64,000 bases of DNA. It comes from Thermogemmatispora onikobensis. Lineage in GTDB: Bacteria > Chloroflexota > Ktedonobacteria > Ktedonobacterales > Ktedonobacteraceae. Position numbers and translations under genes: made by a program. Location: the NCBI RefSeq assembly GCF_001748285.1, contig NZ_BDGT01000017.1, positions 34,007 to 98,006 of the forward strand, given 5' to 3'. Shown here piece after piece: positions 34,424 to 43,969 of the stretch (positions are counted from its first letter, which is position 1; each line of letters starts with the position of its first letter). The notes below the pieces were generated by a model. It was given only the letters and a program-made list of their open reading frames with translations, did not search any database and had not been told where the DNA came from.

Positions 34424-35893
34424 ATGCAGAGTGAGAGTCCGCTCAAGATTTTAATTCTCGCCGCGGAAATCGTGCCTTTTGTCAAGGTCGGCGGCCTGGC
34501 TGATGTGGTTGGCGCCCTCCCCAAGGCCCTGCAGGCCCTGGGACATGATGTACGCCTGGCCATGCCGCGCTATCGCCAGGTCGATCCTGAACGCTTTCAG
34601 CTCACGCCGGTGCTCGATAGCATCACGGTGGACATGAATAAGTTCCAGGCAAAGGTGAGCGTGCGCCGTGGCACGATCGGCAACGATATTCCGGTTTACA
34701 TGATCGATGCCCCCCGCTTTTTTGAGCGCGAGAATGTCTATGGCTATACTGACGATGGCGAGCGCTTCATTTTGTTCTGTCGCGCTGCCCTCGAAGCCAT
34801 GCGTGCGCTCGACTGGTCACCCGATATTATTCATTGTAACGACTGGCATACTGGCATCGTGCCGAATTGGATGCATACAATCTATCGACACGACCCTTTT
34901 TATGGGGGGGCTGCCACCGTCTATACCATCCATAATCTGGCCTACCACGGCATCTTTGGCTATCGCATCCTCGAAGTGGCTGGGGTGGCAGCCAATGGCT
35001 TTCTCTATCCGCAGATCGCCGAGCTGGCCAATGTGGTTGATATCATGGGGCGCGGCATCCTCTTCGCCGATGCCATTACGACGGTCAGTGAACGTTACGC
35101 TCAGGAGATCCTGACGCCCGCCTTTGGGGAGAAACTCGATCACTTACTGCGTTCGCGCAAGGACCGACTCTTCGGCATTCTCAATGGTATTGATTATGAA
35201 GAGTGGAACCCCGCGAACGATCGCTATATTGCAGCTCCTTTCAACTCCAATGCACTAGAACGGCGGGCTGAGAATAAGCGAGCATTGCAGCAGCAGGCCC
35301 ACTTGCCTGTGCGTCCCGATGTTCCCTTGCTGGCAATGATCTCTCGTCTGACCGATCAGAAAGGCTTCGATCTCCTGGCGCAGATCGCCCATCCACTGCT
35401 GGCCCAGGGAGTGCAGTTTGTGGTTTTGGGGATTGGTGATCCACACTATCAGGAGCTGTTCCAAAGCCTGGAGCAGCAGTATCCAGATCAGGTGGCCAGC
35501 TTCTTTACCTTCAATACGGAGTTAGCTCATCGCATCTATAGCGGCAGTGATATGTTCCTGATGCCCTCGCGTTTCGAGCCGTGTGGCCTGGGGCAGATGA
35601 TCGCTATGCGCTATGGTAGTGTCCCTGTTGTGCATAGCGTGGGCGGTCTGGCCGATACGGTGCAGGAGTATGATCCGCGTAGCGGCGAAGGGAATGGTTT
35701 TACTTTTACACGCTATGATCCCTGGGAACTGTTTGCTGCTATTGTGCGCGCACTGGAGCTGTATCGCTTCCCGGATATCTGGCGCGATCTCCAGCGTCGA
35801 GGGATGGCTGCCGACTACTCCTGGCATGCTTCCGCTGTGCGCTACGTCGATGTGTATCGCAATGCCCTGGCCTTTCATCACCAGGGAAAGTAA
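34424..35893 (+). CDS. glgA: Glycogen synthase (ADP-glucose, GT5)
   Basis: 489 residues, the normal GlgA length. VKVGGLADVVGALPKAL near the N-terminus is the ADP-glucose-binding KxGGL motif. YTIHNLAYHGIF, FADAITTVSERYAQEI and GILNGIDYEEWNP are GT5 signatures; SRLTDQKGFDLL and PSRFEPCGLGQMIAMRYGSVPVV form the C-terminal nucleotide site with the catalytic Glu (FEPCG). It elongates alpha-1,4-glucan in the cytoplasm. It stands alone; no glgC, glgB or glgP is adjacent. Confidence 0.95.
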   Translation: MQSESPLKILILAAEIVPFVKVGGLADVVGALPKALQALGHDVRLAMPRYRQVDPERFQLTPVLDSITVDMNKFQAKVSVRRGTIGNDIPVYMIDAPRFFERENVYGYTDDGERFILFCRAALEAMRALDWSPDIIHCNDWHTGIVPNWMHTIYRHDPFYGGAATVYTIHNLAYHGIFGYRILEVAGVAANGFLYPQIAELANVVDIMGRGILFADAITTVSERYAQEILTPAFGEKLDHLLRSRKDRLFGILNGIDYEEWNPANDRYIAAPFNSNALERRAENKRALQQQAHLPVRPDVPLLAMISRLTDQKGFDLLAQIAHPLLAQGVQFVVLGIGDPHYQELFQSLEQQYPDQVASFFTFNTELAHRIYSGSDMFLMPSRFEPCGLGQMIAMRYGSVPVVHSVGGLADTVQEYDPRSGEGNGFTFTRYDPWELFAAIVRALELYRFPDIWRDLQRRGMAADYSWHASAVRYVDVYRNALAFHHQGK

Positions 35894-36076
35894 GGAGGAG
35901 CAGGAGCGTGTTGGTGCGGGAGAGGAAGAGCAGCAGCGGTTAGCGTATGAGGGGGGAGGCCAGCAAAAGCGATGGTGAGTGAGCGCACAAGCGAGGGAGG
36001 CAACCGGGCAGACACTGGAGTGACAAGGAAGGGGGGCAGGCAGGAGGAGAGTGGTCACCCGGCGGTCCCGCGCGGT

Positions 36077-37054
36077 TCAGACCTGGCGCAGGCTCAGCCA
36101 GACGCAGGTTCCTTTGCCGGGCAGACCTGCGCTTTCCAGCCAGATCTCTCCTCCCATCTCTTCGAGCAGTCGCTTGCTGAGATAGAGGCCCAGGCCCTTG
36201 CCCTGGGGAGCCAGACGCTGGGCGCTCTCCAGACGCTGAAACGGCTGGAAAAGTCGTTGCTGCTCCTCTGGTGGAATGCCAACGCCCTCGTCCTGGATCG
36301 CAAGGTAGATACGCTGCTTCTGTTGCTCTTCTGTCTCGGCAGTCGGTGGGGCGCTGGCTGGCCTGACGGTGGTGAGAGTAATCCAGAGGCGGCTCCCGGG
36401 GTGAGAGTAGGAAAGCGCATTATTGATCAGATTTCGCAGCACCTGGCGTAGTTGCAGGGGCTGTGCTATTACGCTGCATTTGCTCAACTGGATCTCAAGT
36501 GTTCGCTGCTCGAATTGCAGGCGAGGTGCAAAGGAGGCCAGCACCGAGAGCACTGCCTCTTTGAGGTCAAGGTGTTCGACTCCGCTCTCTCCGCCAGCTC
36601 GTTGGGGCAGGCTAATGGAATCCAGGATAAAGGTGGCTTCATCGCAGGCGTGATTGATTTGTTGCAGGTATTGATCAGCAACTTCTCCTGGGATGTGCTC
36701 GCGGTAGCAGCGCAACAACTCGGCGTAGCCCTTGATGGCGGCGAGAGGTGTTCTGACTTCGTGATTGAGGATGAGCAGTAGCTGTTCGCGGCTCTTCTGG
36801 TCCTCGATAAGCTGCTCGTTTTGCTGACGAAGCTGTCGATTTTCCTGATCGATATGTCGCACTTCGCTACTGATCTTGAGGAAGGCGCAGCCGACGATGA
36901 AGATCTGGGCGGTTGCCAGTACGAGGCTGCTATAGATCATGGCATTGAATGAACCAAAAAGGCGTGGTAGCACCATCAGGCTGGCGAGATTGAGCAACCC
37001 GATGATTACCAGGACCCCGCACAGGAGGCGCAGGCAGGTGCGGAGCATTGTCAT
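36077..37054 (-). CDS. Membrane-bound sensor histidine kinase
   Basis: 325 residues from the ATG at 37054 (RBS AAAGGTGA); a TTG at 37087 is less likely. Two TM helices (LLCGVLVIIGLLNLASLMVL, MIYSSLVLATAQIFIVGCAFL) with a very short outside loop are followed by a coiled coil (IDQENRQLRQQNEQLIEDQ), HisKA with phospho-His in LNHEVRTPLAAIKGY, and HATPase (NNALSYS, DEGVGIPPEEQ, GKGLGLYLSKRL). No response regulator adjoins it; the orphan receiver at 43970 is a candidate partner. Convergent with glgA. Confidence 0.9.
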   Translation of the reverse strand: MTMLRTCLRLLCGVLVIIGLLNLASLMVLPRLFGSFNAMIYSSLVLATAQIFIVGCAFLKISSEVRHIDQENRQLRQQNEQLIEDQKSREQLLLILNHEVRTPLAAIKGYAELLRCYREHIPGEVADQYLQQINHACDEATFILDSISLPQRAGGESGVEHLDLKEAVLSVLASFAPRLQFEQRTLEIQLSKCSVIAQPLQLRQVLRNLINNALSYSHPGSRLWITLTTVRPASAPPTAETEEQQKQRIYLAIQDEGVGIPPEEQQRLFQPFQRLESAQRLAPQGKGLGLYLSKRLLEEMGGEIWLESAGLPGKGTCVWLSLRQV

Positions 37055-37292
37055 GTAATTCTTCACCTTTAAGACCCCTTCGCACAAGGCTCAGAACGAG
37101 TTACCTGTCCTGTTCTAGGAGAACGAAGATGGTCTCTTACCAATCTCTTAATTATACTCTTGGGGCTGGCCAAAATCGAAGAAAGCGTTCTAGCCGCCGC
37201 ATCTGGTCCTGAGATCGAGGGGCGGATGTTGTTCGTGAGCCGGTCATGGAGTGCGCCGTCGCTGGCGAGGACTTTGGAGACAAGGAGGGCAA

Positions 37293-38555
37293 ATGATCGC
37301 CTATCTGGACTGCTATTCGGGGATAAGCGGCAACATGTTCTTGGGGGCGATGCTTCATGCGGGACTCTCGTGGGAGAGCCTGCAGCAGCTGCTGGCGCTG
37401 CTCCCAGTCGAAGGCTATCAGCTGCGCAGGGAGCCGGTCGAACAAGGAGGAATCCACGGTCAACGCTTCGAGGTGGTCTTAGAGAACCCTGATCAGCCAG
37501 AGCGGCATTGGTCCGAGATCCGTCAGATGCTAGAGGATGCTCCTCTGCCTGCTCAGATTCGTCAGCGAGCGCTGGCTATCTTTCGTACGCTGGCGGAAGC
37601 GGAAGCAAGTGTACACGGAGTAGAACCAGAAGAAGTGCATTTTCATGAAGTAGGAGCCGTTGACGCTATTATCGATATCGTCGGAGCGGCCATTGCCATC
37701 GAAGTGCTTGGCATCAAGCAGCTCTACGCTTCGCCGCTGCCGCTCACCAGCGGCATGGTTCAGACAGCGCATGGGCTGTTACCTGTCCCGGCTCCAGCTA
37801 CCTTAGAGATTCTCCGTCGCGTAGCGGCCCCGTGGCGGCCCTGTCCGGTAGAAGGAGAGCTGGTCACGCCAACTGGGGCGGCTATTCTCGCGACGCTTGC
37901 GCGCTTTGAGCAGCCCGCCATCCGTATCGAACGAGTGGGCTATGGTTTTGGCCATCGCCGGCTCCCCTGGCCGAACTGTCTACGCCTCTGTCTTGGCACA
38001 GCTGAGCGCCTGGATGGCTCAGCGGGAGAAGAACTAGACCGTGATTGGGTGACCCTCATCGAGAGCAACCTGGATAATACGACGCCCGAGCTTTTAGGAG
38101 CCTTGATGGATGAACTGCTGGCCGCGGGGGCGCTCGATGTAACGTTCTCGCCTTTGCAGATGAAGAAGAATCGTCCTGCCACCCTGCTGAGCGTTCTGGC
38201 GCGTCCAGAGCAGAGCGAGGAGCTGGCGACGCTGATCCTGCGCTCCTCGGGAACGCTTGGCGTGCGCTTGCAGCAGATGCAGCGCCTCAAGGCTCAGCGC
38301 CAGCAGGAAGAGCTGCTTACCCCGCTGGGACCAGTGACGATCAAGGTCAAGCGTTTGGGTGGGCGCGTGCTGAGTGCTGCGCCGGAGTACGAGAGCTGCC
38401 GTCACCTGGCTCAAGAACGCGGGCTACCTCTAAACGTCGTCTATGAGCTTGTAGAACAGTGTCTGAACGCGAGCCTTCGCCCTCAAGGTCAGGCTCTGGC
38501 GCAGGCGGACGGACTTGCGGGAGCGACCGACTCCTCTGCAGCAGGGAGAGAATGA
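37293..38555 (+). CDS. larC: LarC-type nickel-pincer cofactor biosynthesis protein
   Basis: 420 residues from the ATG at 37293 with RBS AAGGAGGG. IAYLDCYSGISGNMFLGAMLHAGL is the diagnostic LarC N-terminus; VHFHEVGAVDAIIDIVGAAIA follows, and the C-terminal half (LIESNLDNTTPELLGALMDELLAAGALDVTFSPLQMKKNRP) is the LarC2 part, here fused as one frame rather than split. LarC inserts Ni into the sulfurised pyridinium cofactor made by LarB and LarE for lactate racemase and related enzymes. Neither larB, larE nor larA is in the window. Confidence 0.93.
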   Translation: MIAYLDCYSGISGNMFLGAMLHAGLSWESLQQLLALLPVEGYQLRREPVEQGGIHGQRFEVVLENPDQPERHWSEIRQMLEDAPLPAQIRQRALAIFRTLAEAEASVHGVEPEEVHFHEVGAVDAIIDIVGAAIAIEVLGIKQLYASPLPLTSGMVQTAHGLLPVPAPATLEILRRVAAPWRPCPVEGELVTPTGAAILATLARFEQPAIRIERVGYGFGHRRLPWPNCLRLCLGTAERLDGSAGEELDRDWVTLIESNLDNTTPELLGALMDELLAAGALDVTFSPLQMKKNRPATLLSVLARPEQSEELATLILRSSGTLGVRLQQMQRLKAQRQQEELLTPLGPVTIKVKRLGGRVLSAAPEYESCRHLAQERGLPLNVVYELVEQCLNASLRPQGQALAQADGLAGATDSSAAGRE

Positions 38556-38594
38556 GCGCATCAGGTTAGATAGGAGAAGAAGAAGAGGGAAAGC

Positions 38595-39161
38595 ATGGAT
38601 TTAGAGAAGCGGAGATCCTTCGACCAACGGCAGCAGCGGCCAGAAGAAGCGAAGAGCGATGGAGAGCGAACCCAGAAGGGCTACGATGAGCGGCGTTTTC
38701 GAGACTTTGTAGAGGACCAGATTCGCGAGGCCCAGGAACGGGGGGTATTTGATCATTTGCCGGGTATGGGCAAGCCGCTAGAGCTTGATGAGAATCCCTA
38801 TGCACGTGAGAAAGAGCTAGCCTATCACCTGCTCAAGAGCAATGGTTTTGCTCCCCAAGAGATCGAGCTGGCGAAAGAGATTCGCAGCGAGCTGCAGCAG
38901 GCAGAAGCCAGGTTGGCCAGACTGCGCGAGCGGCGCCAGCGACTGATCAGGCGCCGTCTTCCTCCTTTTCCCAGCGAGAAGCGAGCCTTCAACACCGCTC
39001 TGGCGCAGGCATTGCGCGACTACGAGGCGACCCTGCGTGAACTCAATCGCAAGATTCTGACTTTTAGCCTGATGGTTCCGCCAGCGATGCATATGAACAT
39101 GCTAGACGTCGAAAGCAAGGTCAGGGCATTCCGCGAAAGTTGCCCACCATTTCCTCTCTGA
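38595..39161 (+). CDS. DUF1992 protein (DnaJ-homologue subfamily C member 28-like conserved domain)
   Basis: 188 residues. A charged N-terminus of about 35 residues precedes FVEDQIREAQERGVFDHLPGMGKPLELDENPYA, the highly conserved DUF1992 core. The rest is helical and charged (IRSELQQAEARLARLRERRQRLIRR). The biochemical role of the family is not established. It begins 40 bp after larC and is probably co-transcribed. Confidence 0.88.
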   Translation: MDLEKRRSFDQRQQRPEEAKSDGERTQKGYDERRFRDFVEDQIREAQERGVFDHLPGMGKPLELDENPYAREKELAYHLLKSNGFAPQEIELAKEIRSELQQAEARLARLRERRQRLIRRRLPPFPSEKRAFNTALAQALRDYEATLRELNRKILTFSLMVPPAMHMNMLDVESKVRAFRESCPPFPL

Positions 39162-39770
39162 AGCCCCGCTTAGCCCGGGCACACCATCACCGCCATCCGC
39201 TGTGTCTTTGGTGAGGCTGGCAAGCGCCAGTAGGGTCTGACTCGTAAGGCTTGGGAAGCCTGGCTGGAGCAAGAGCGGTCGAAAGGCTGCTGGGGAGATC
39301 AGTGGTCAGGAGGACACCGGACAGAATGACAGAAAACTTGCTTCCGGGCAGACCCCGAGCCTCGCGTCAGGTCCCAGGGCCTCACTACCTCTCTCAGAAT
39401 GGGCCATCTACCGGCGTCAGTAACGCTGTAAGCAAATATTCCTACTCAGAGGAGCAGCATAGCAGTCCTTCTCTAGACTGAGTAGACTGCCTATCGGAGG
39501 GATCAAGGAGGGGCTCCCTAAACGCAACCCTTGGGTATGCCTGCGCTCCACGCACAAGCGGGGGAGCCTCCACTCTGAGGCTTACTGGTGCCTGGCTAGC
39601 TCACAGGTAGCAGAGAAAGATCTCTTCCCTCCTTTTTCTCCAGCGAGCCGGCTCAGAAAAGAGAAGGGGCGTGTTGCGGGCAGGGGGCCTGCCGGCGGCT
39701 CCCTGGTCAGCGCCGCCCCAGTTTTGCCAGCGACGCGATGCCTGGAGACGTTTTGCATGGAGGTGTGACA
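39162..39770. other. Intergenic, 609 bp
   Basis: I found no RNA gene, strong promoter or convincing frame. A 76-codon frame at 39251 lacks an RBS and similarity. The stretch before 39770 is GC-rich. Confidence 0.35.
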
Positions 39771-41381
39771 TTGGCAACGCAAGATGAACTGGTACGGAAA
39801 GGGCTGCTTGAGGGGGATATAGATGTTGATCAAGCCGACGTTGACAAGCTGCACAAGAACGTCATTGGCCTGCCTGGCGTGCTCTACTTCTGCATTGCCG
39901 GCTCGGCTCCCATCTCAGCCATGCTCTTCAACGTGCCGCCCATAGCCCAGCAGGCGGGGGCGGCCTCCCCGCTTGTCTTCCTCCTCTCGGGGATAGGACT
40001 CCTGTTGCTAGGGGTCTCCATTGTCTATCTCTCGCGCCGGCTGACCTCTGCAGGTGGTTTTTACACCTGGGTCAGTCACAGCCTTGGAAAAGGCACAGCC
40101 TTCCAGGCGGGCTGGCTCATGATGGGCGGCTATGCCCTCTTTGAAGCGGCCCTGATGGGAGCCTTTGGCTCCTACACCAACAGCTCATTTGCAACCTATC
40201 TCCATCTCAATCTACCTGGTGGGTGGGTGAGCTGGGCCCTCATTGGAACGCTCCTCATTTTCCTTCTCTCCTACTTTGACGTCAAATGGTCAGTCTTTGC
40301 CATGGCCCCTTTCCTGATCCTGGAGATCAGTGTACTCGTTATCCTTGACCTGGTGATCTGCCTGCGCGGAGGAGCGAGCGGCCATGACCTGCTGCACACC
40401 TTCAGTGCGGCGGGGGCAGACCTCAAAGGAGCGGCGCCAGGGGGAGTGCTTGGCATTGGGATCGGCATGGCCTTGGGAGTCTGGTCCTGGGTAGGCTTCG
40501 AAGCTGGAGCTGTCTACGGAGAAGAGGCCCGCAACCCGCGTCTGGCAGTCCCGGTAGCCATCTTCAGCGTCGTAGCTTTCCTGATCATCCTCTATGTCTG
40601 GACGTCCTACTCAGCGACCATCGGCTACGGCTGGCAGCACGCTGTGGATCAGTTTGCCGCCAATCCCAGCACCGCCTATTACGCCCTGGCCACGGACTAC
40701 GTCGGCGGCTGGTTGCAGGCCCTGATGATCATTGCCATCAGCACCAGCGCCTTAGCCTGTGGTCTTGCCTTTCACAATGGCATGGTGCGCTATCTCTACG
40801 CTATGGGGCGGGAAGGCATCCTGCCACCCCTCTTTGGAAAGACACATCCCCGCTATCGCAGTCCCCATATCGCTATTGTGGCGCAGTCGCTCTTTACCTG
40901 TCTGCTGATTGCCTTCTTCGCTCTAGTGACGCAGAAGCCGGGGACAGGTAGCTATGGTTTTGGCCTGTCAGGCAACGGCTATCAGCAGGTAGATGGGCTG
41001 GCTCCTTATGCCTGGCTTGCCACGGCGGGGACAATCGCCTTCATCATCGTTTACATCATGGTCAACCTGGCGGCTCCCCTCTTTGCCTGGCGCTTTGACC
41101 GCTCCAGCTTTGGGATCTTGCGCCATGTGGTGGCGCCGCTGCTCAGCTCGGTGGTCCTGCTCATCCCACTGGCCTCCTTTATCATGCCGGCAATCCCAGG
41201 CCCTGTCGGCGCCTTCTTCACAACGCTGGGTTTTGCTCCCACTCCCTTCCCAACCAATATCTTGCCGCTGTTCGTCCTCGCCTGGATCATCTGTGGCCTG
41301 CTTTACGCGAATTATCTGGCGCGCCGCGATCCAGAGCGCTATGAGAAGATGGGGCGTATCGTGCGTGGCGATGTCGCCTAG
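39771..41381 (+). CDS. Amino-acid permease of the APC superfamily
   Basis: 536 residues from a TTG that has GGAGGTG 5 nt upstream; an ATG at 39738 would add 11 residues but has no good RBS. About 12 TM helices. FCIAGSAPISAMLFNVPPIAQQAG is the broken helix 1 region, GGFYTWVSHSLGKGTAFQAGWLMMGGYALFEAA matches APC helices 2-3, and SWVGFEAGAVYGEEARNPRLAVPVAI is the helix 6 motif (F-E-x-G/A). ALACGLAFHNGMVRYLYAMGREGILP is typical of helix 8. Probably imports an amino acid or amine. A second permease follows. Confidence 0.88.
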   Translation: MATQDELVRKGLLEGDIDVDQADVDKLHKNVIGLPGVLYFCIAGSAPISAMLFNVPPIAQQAGAASPLVFLLSGIGLLLLGVSIVYLSRRLTSAGGFYTWVSHSLGKGTAFQAGWLMMGGYALFEAALMGAFGSYTNSSFATYLHLNLPGGWVSWALIGTLLIFLLSYFDVKWSVFAMAPFLILEISVLVILDLVICLRGGASGHDLLHTFSAAGADLKGAAPGGVLGIGIGMALGVWSWVGFEAGAVYGEEARNPRLAVPVAIFSVVAFLIILYVWTSYSATIGYGWQHAVDQFAANPSTAYYALATDYVGGWLQALMIIAISTSALACGLAFHNGMVRYLYAMGREGILPPLFGKTHPRYRSPHIAIVAQSLFTCLLIAFFALVTQKPGTGSYGFGLSGNGYQQVDGLAPYAWLATAGTIAFIIVYIMVNLAAPLFAWRFDRSSFGILRHVVAPLLSSVVLLIPLASFIMPAIPGPVGAFFTTLGFAPTPFPTNILPLFVLAWIICGLLYANYLARRDPERYEKMGRIVRGDVA

Positions 41382-41733
41382 CCTGCAGGTCAACAGAGAG
41401 GCGCTTTTGCCTGCCTCCACAACAGACTGATCCATCCTGCACCGCCTCTTGAGTAAGGGTCAGGAGAGCAACGGGACAGCTCCCAAAAGCCTCTCCTGGC
41501 CCGCTCTCCTCCTTCTCATCTTGTTGTTAAATACAACATCTTCTATTTATAGCTAAATGTGGCCAATCTTGTGTTATTTTTCTTGAAAAAGAGAGATAAA
41601 GCAGTACACTCAGCATAGAGAACAGCGAACCCGTCACCAGCTGGCCGGGGAAGAGAAAGGAAGGAGAGCGGAGAGGGGCAGCGAGATTGCTGCCGGCGCG
41701 GGTGGGAAGGTGCGGGTCAGGGGGAGAAAACGC
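41382..41733. other. Intergenic, 352 bp, AT-rich patch with promoter
   Basis: Positions about 41520-41600 are AT-rich and hold TGTTGTTAAATACAACA (imperfect palindrome, about 41522-41538). A promoter TTGAAA (41583-41588), 16 bp, TACACT (41605-41610) can serve the second permease. Confidence 0.5.
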
Positions 41734-43227
41734 ATGGCGCTCTATTCAGAGAGGAGCAAATGGCACAGTGCTCAAGAGCCGCTGGCCTCAGAGGAATACG
41801 TCGTCAAAGCCATGCCGGCGGTGCTGGGCACCCTGGAAATGACCGCCTTTTTTATCGTGATTGTCTTCTTCATTACCAACTGCAACACGGCCAGTACGGC
41901 GGGACCGGCGGCGCTCACCTATCTGGTGATTGGGGCCTTGGTCTTCTTTCTGCCCAGTGTCATCGCCACTGCCCAACTGGGGGTGATGTTTCCATACGAG
42001 GGATCGCTCTATAACTGGACTCACAAAGCCTTTGGAGGCTACTGGAGCTTCTTTGCGGCTTTTTGTGCCTGGTTCCCAGGTGTTCTTGTGATGGTCAGTG
42101 CCGCCGATAATGTTCTGGCCTTTATTCAAGGGTTAAATCGGCAGTGGGTGATGCTGCCCTGGCAGCAGGGACTGATCATCATCGGCACGCTGGCACTGGC
42201 TGGCCTACTCTCGCTCCAGCGTTTTCGCACCGTAGCGAATGTCATTCTGGCAGCGGCGGGCGCCATTGTGGGAGCGCTGATCATTCTGGGGGGAGCGGCA
42301 GCCTGGTGGCTGCTCAGTGGACATGCACCCCTGAGCAACTTTGGCGAGGTAGGGCCCTGGCTGCCTGCCCTTGTTCCACATGGTGGGAACATTGCCACCT
42401 TTGGCCTGGTCATTCTGGCCTATCTCGGAGCTGAGACGCCGCTCAACATGGCCGGTGAGATCAAGCACCGACGGGTGATCACGCGCCACCTCTGCTGGGG
42501 GCCGCTGGTTGTCTTACTCGGCTACGTGATCGCCACAACGGCCCTGCTTGTCGTCGAGGGTCCGACCAGTGGGGCTCTGCTGCCGGCCCTGGTGGCCACT
42601 GTTGATCTCAGCCTTGGCAAAATCGCTGGCAACCTCATGGCTGTTTGCCTGATCATCTTTTTTTTCACCGCGATTGTGGCCTACAACTGCAGCTATGCGC
42701 GCTTACTGCTAGTGGCGGGAATTGATCAACGTCTCCCTGCTGGTGTGGGGCGTCTCAGTCGCAACCGCATTCCGGCCAGAGCCATCCTCTTTCAGACCAT
42801 CATGGCCATCATGCTCACCGCCCTCATTTTCATTGTGGCCCCGCTGGTGGTGCACGTTGGCTCTCCTGTCGACTTGACCACTGAAGTCTACAATGTAATG
42901 CTGGCCTCTTCGACGCTGGTCTGGGCGACCTCTGCCTCATTTCTCTTTGCCAACCTGATCATGCTGGCCCTGCGCAATCGAGAAGCATTTCATGCTCAGC
43001 TGATCTTCCCGGCGCCAATCCTCTGGGGAAGCGTTGTCCTGGGCCTCCTCTCGTCCCTTTTCGCTGTCGTCGATTCCCTGATTTTCTCCTGGATTCCGGC
43101 CCTCATTCCCAATAGTAGCTGGTGGTACATTATCGGAGGAGTGACCTGCTTCTGTCTCATTATCGCGGCCATCGGTAGCATGTTCGCCGCCAGCGAGGCC
43201 GACTGGCAGGGCTTGAGCGGCGAGTAA
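41734..43227 (+). CDS. Amino-acid permease of the APC superfamily (glutamate/GABA antiporter-like)
   Basis: 497 residues from the ATG at 41734 (RBS GGGGGAG). About 12 TM helices. FPYEGSLYNWTHKAFGGYWSFFAAFCAWFPGVLVM corresponds to helices 2-3, LAYLGAETPLNMAGEIKHRR is the helix 6 motif (GAETPxNMAxE), and FFTAIVAYNCSYARLLLVAGIDQRLP is helix 8. It is only distantly similar to the permease just upstream, so this is not a recent tandem duplicate. Substrate unknown. Confidence 0.85.
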   Translation: MALYSERSKWHSAQEPLASEEYVVKAMPAVLGTLEMTAFFIVIVFFITNCNTASTAGPAALTYLVIGALVFFLPSVIATAQLGVMFPYEGSLYNWTHKAFGGYWSFFAAFCAWFPGVLVMVSAADNVLAFIQGLNRQWVMLPWQQGLIIIGTLALAGLLSLQRFRTVANVILAAAGAIVGALIILGGAAAWWLLSGHAPLSNFGEVGPWLPALVPHGGNIATFGLVILAYLGAETPLNMAGEIKHRRVITRHLCWGPLVVLLGYVIATTALLVVEGPTSGALLPALVATVDLSLGKIAGNLMAVCLIIFFFTAIVAYNCSYARLLLVAGIDQRLPAGVGRLSRNRIPARAILFQTIMAIMLTALIFIVAPLVVHVGSPVDLTTEVYNVMLASSTLVWATSASFLFANLIMLALRNREAFHAQLIFPAPILWGSVVLGLLSSLFAVVDSLIFSWIPALIPNSSWWYIIGGVTCFCLIIAAIGSMFAASEADWQGLSGE

Positions 43228-43467
43228 TTGGCCGTCAAGTCTGGGGAGAGGAGAAAGACCTCCGTCATCGCTCCCTTGCGTGGGGAGCTGGCCAGGCGGG
43301 TATCTGTCCGAGTTGGCCTGGCTCGATATCTGCGGCGATAGGTGACCCGCACCTGCAGTGATCGGTTAGGGGAGGCAAGTTTCCTGGGAAGGAGAGGCGA
43401 GGAAACTATGCTGCAAAGCAAAGCGCAAAGCGATAGGCAGAGGAGTCAGAAGCGACCTAAAAAAAAG

Positions 43468-43539
43468 AGCCGGTGGTCGGACTCGAACCGACGGCCTGCG
43501 CATTACGAGGGCGCTGCTCTACCACTGAGCTACACCGGC
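43468..43539 (-). tRNA. tRNA-Thr (anticodon CGT)
   Basis: Complete cloverleaf on the minus strand: acceptor GCCGGTG/CACCGGC, D arm GCTC-AGTGGTA-GAGC, anticodon loop CTCGTAA (anticodon CGT, reads ACG), T arm GTCGG-TTCGAGT-CCGAC. The last anticodon-stem pair (31-39) is a C-U mismatch. CCA is not encoded. A run of eight T follows on the minus strand (complement of 43459-43466), a likely terminator. Confidence 0.93.
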
Positions 43540-43624
43540 TAGAAGTAGGGTGAACAAGGAACTGCACCATTCCGACCCTGAATACTCCAGGCCGAGCTAG
43601 CCACGGAGGCTATTGCCGCTTCTG

Positions 43625-43654
43625 ATTATACCCCTCATCTGGAGCGGCTGTCAA
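43625..43654 (-). promoter_or_regulatory. Consensus promoter of tRNA-Thr
   Basis: Minus strand: TTGACA (complement of 43649-43654), 18-bp spacer, TATAAT (complement of 43625-43630). Both hexamers are perfect. Transcription would start near 43618, about 80 nt before the mature tRNA. Confidence 0.8.
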
Positions 43655-43655
43655 G

Positions 43656-43801
43656 CACCAGTTTTGGCGCGCAGGCCAGGAGCATCCTGCCGCACGCAGG
43701 CGCAGTGAAGTGGCTGACAGCGCAGCGGAGATACATGCTGGCAGAAAGGCTATCCGCTTCAACTGGTGCGGGCGTCCTCATTTCCGGGGGCAGGATGCTC
43801 C
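43656..43801. repeat. Interleaved inverted repeats: candidate structured RNA or small transposable element
   Basis: A perfect 13-bp inverted repeat GGAGCATCCTGCC / GGCAGGATGCTCC (43679-43691 / 43789-43801) is interleaved with an 8-bp one CACCAGTT / AACTGGTG (43656-43663 / 43761-43768), a pseudoknot-like order A-B-A'-B'. Inside lies another stem, AGCGG-AG-ATA / TATCCGCT (about 43724-43733 / 43751-43758). No target-site duplication was seen at the 13-bp repeats. No known ncRNA family was recognised. Confidence 0.5.
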
Positions 43802-43969
43802 GCGGGGCGGAAGAGGGCAGGCCGGGGCGAGCCTGAGCCAGAATAGTACTCTCTGAAAGAGGAGTGCCTCTTGCGGAGCTGGTGCGTCTCTATCGAAGGA
43901 GGAAAGTAGTGCTTATTCTATCGAAATGAGAAGGTTGTCTCTTTGCCGAGAATAGTTGCAGGCTGACCT

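Larger units (their letters stand above)
43228..43969. other. Intergenic region with tRNA-Thr and an inverted-repeat element
   Basis: 742 bp. Contains tRNA-Thr (minus), its promoter, and interleaved inverted repeats at 43656-43801. No protein-coding frame is convincing. Confidence 0.6.

Noticed and set aside
39162..39770. Possible structural RNA gene (RNase P, tmRNA, SRP) in a 609-bp gap
   Set aside because: None of the diagnostic conserved sequences of these RNAs was found.
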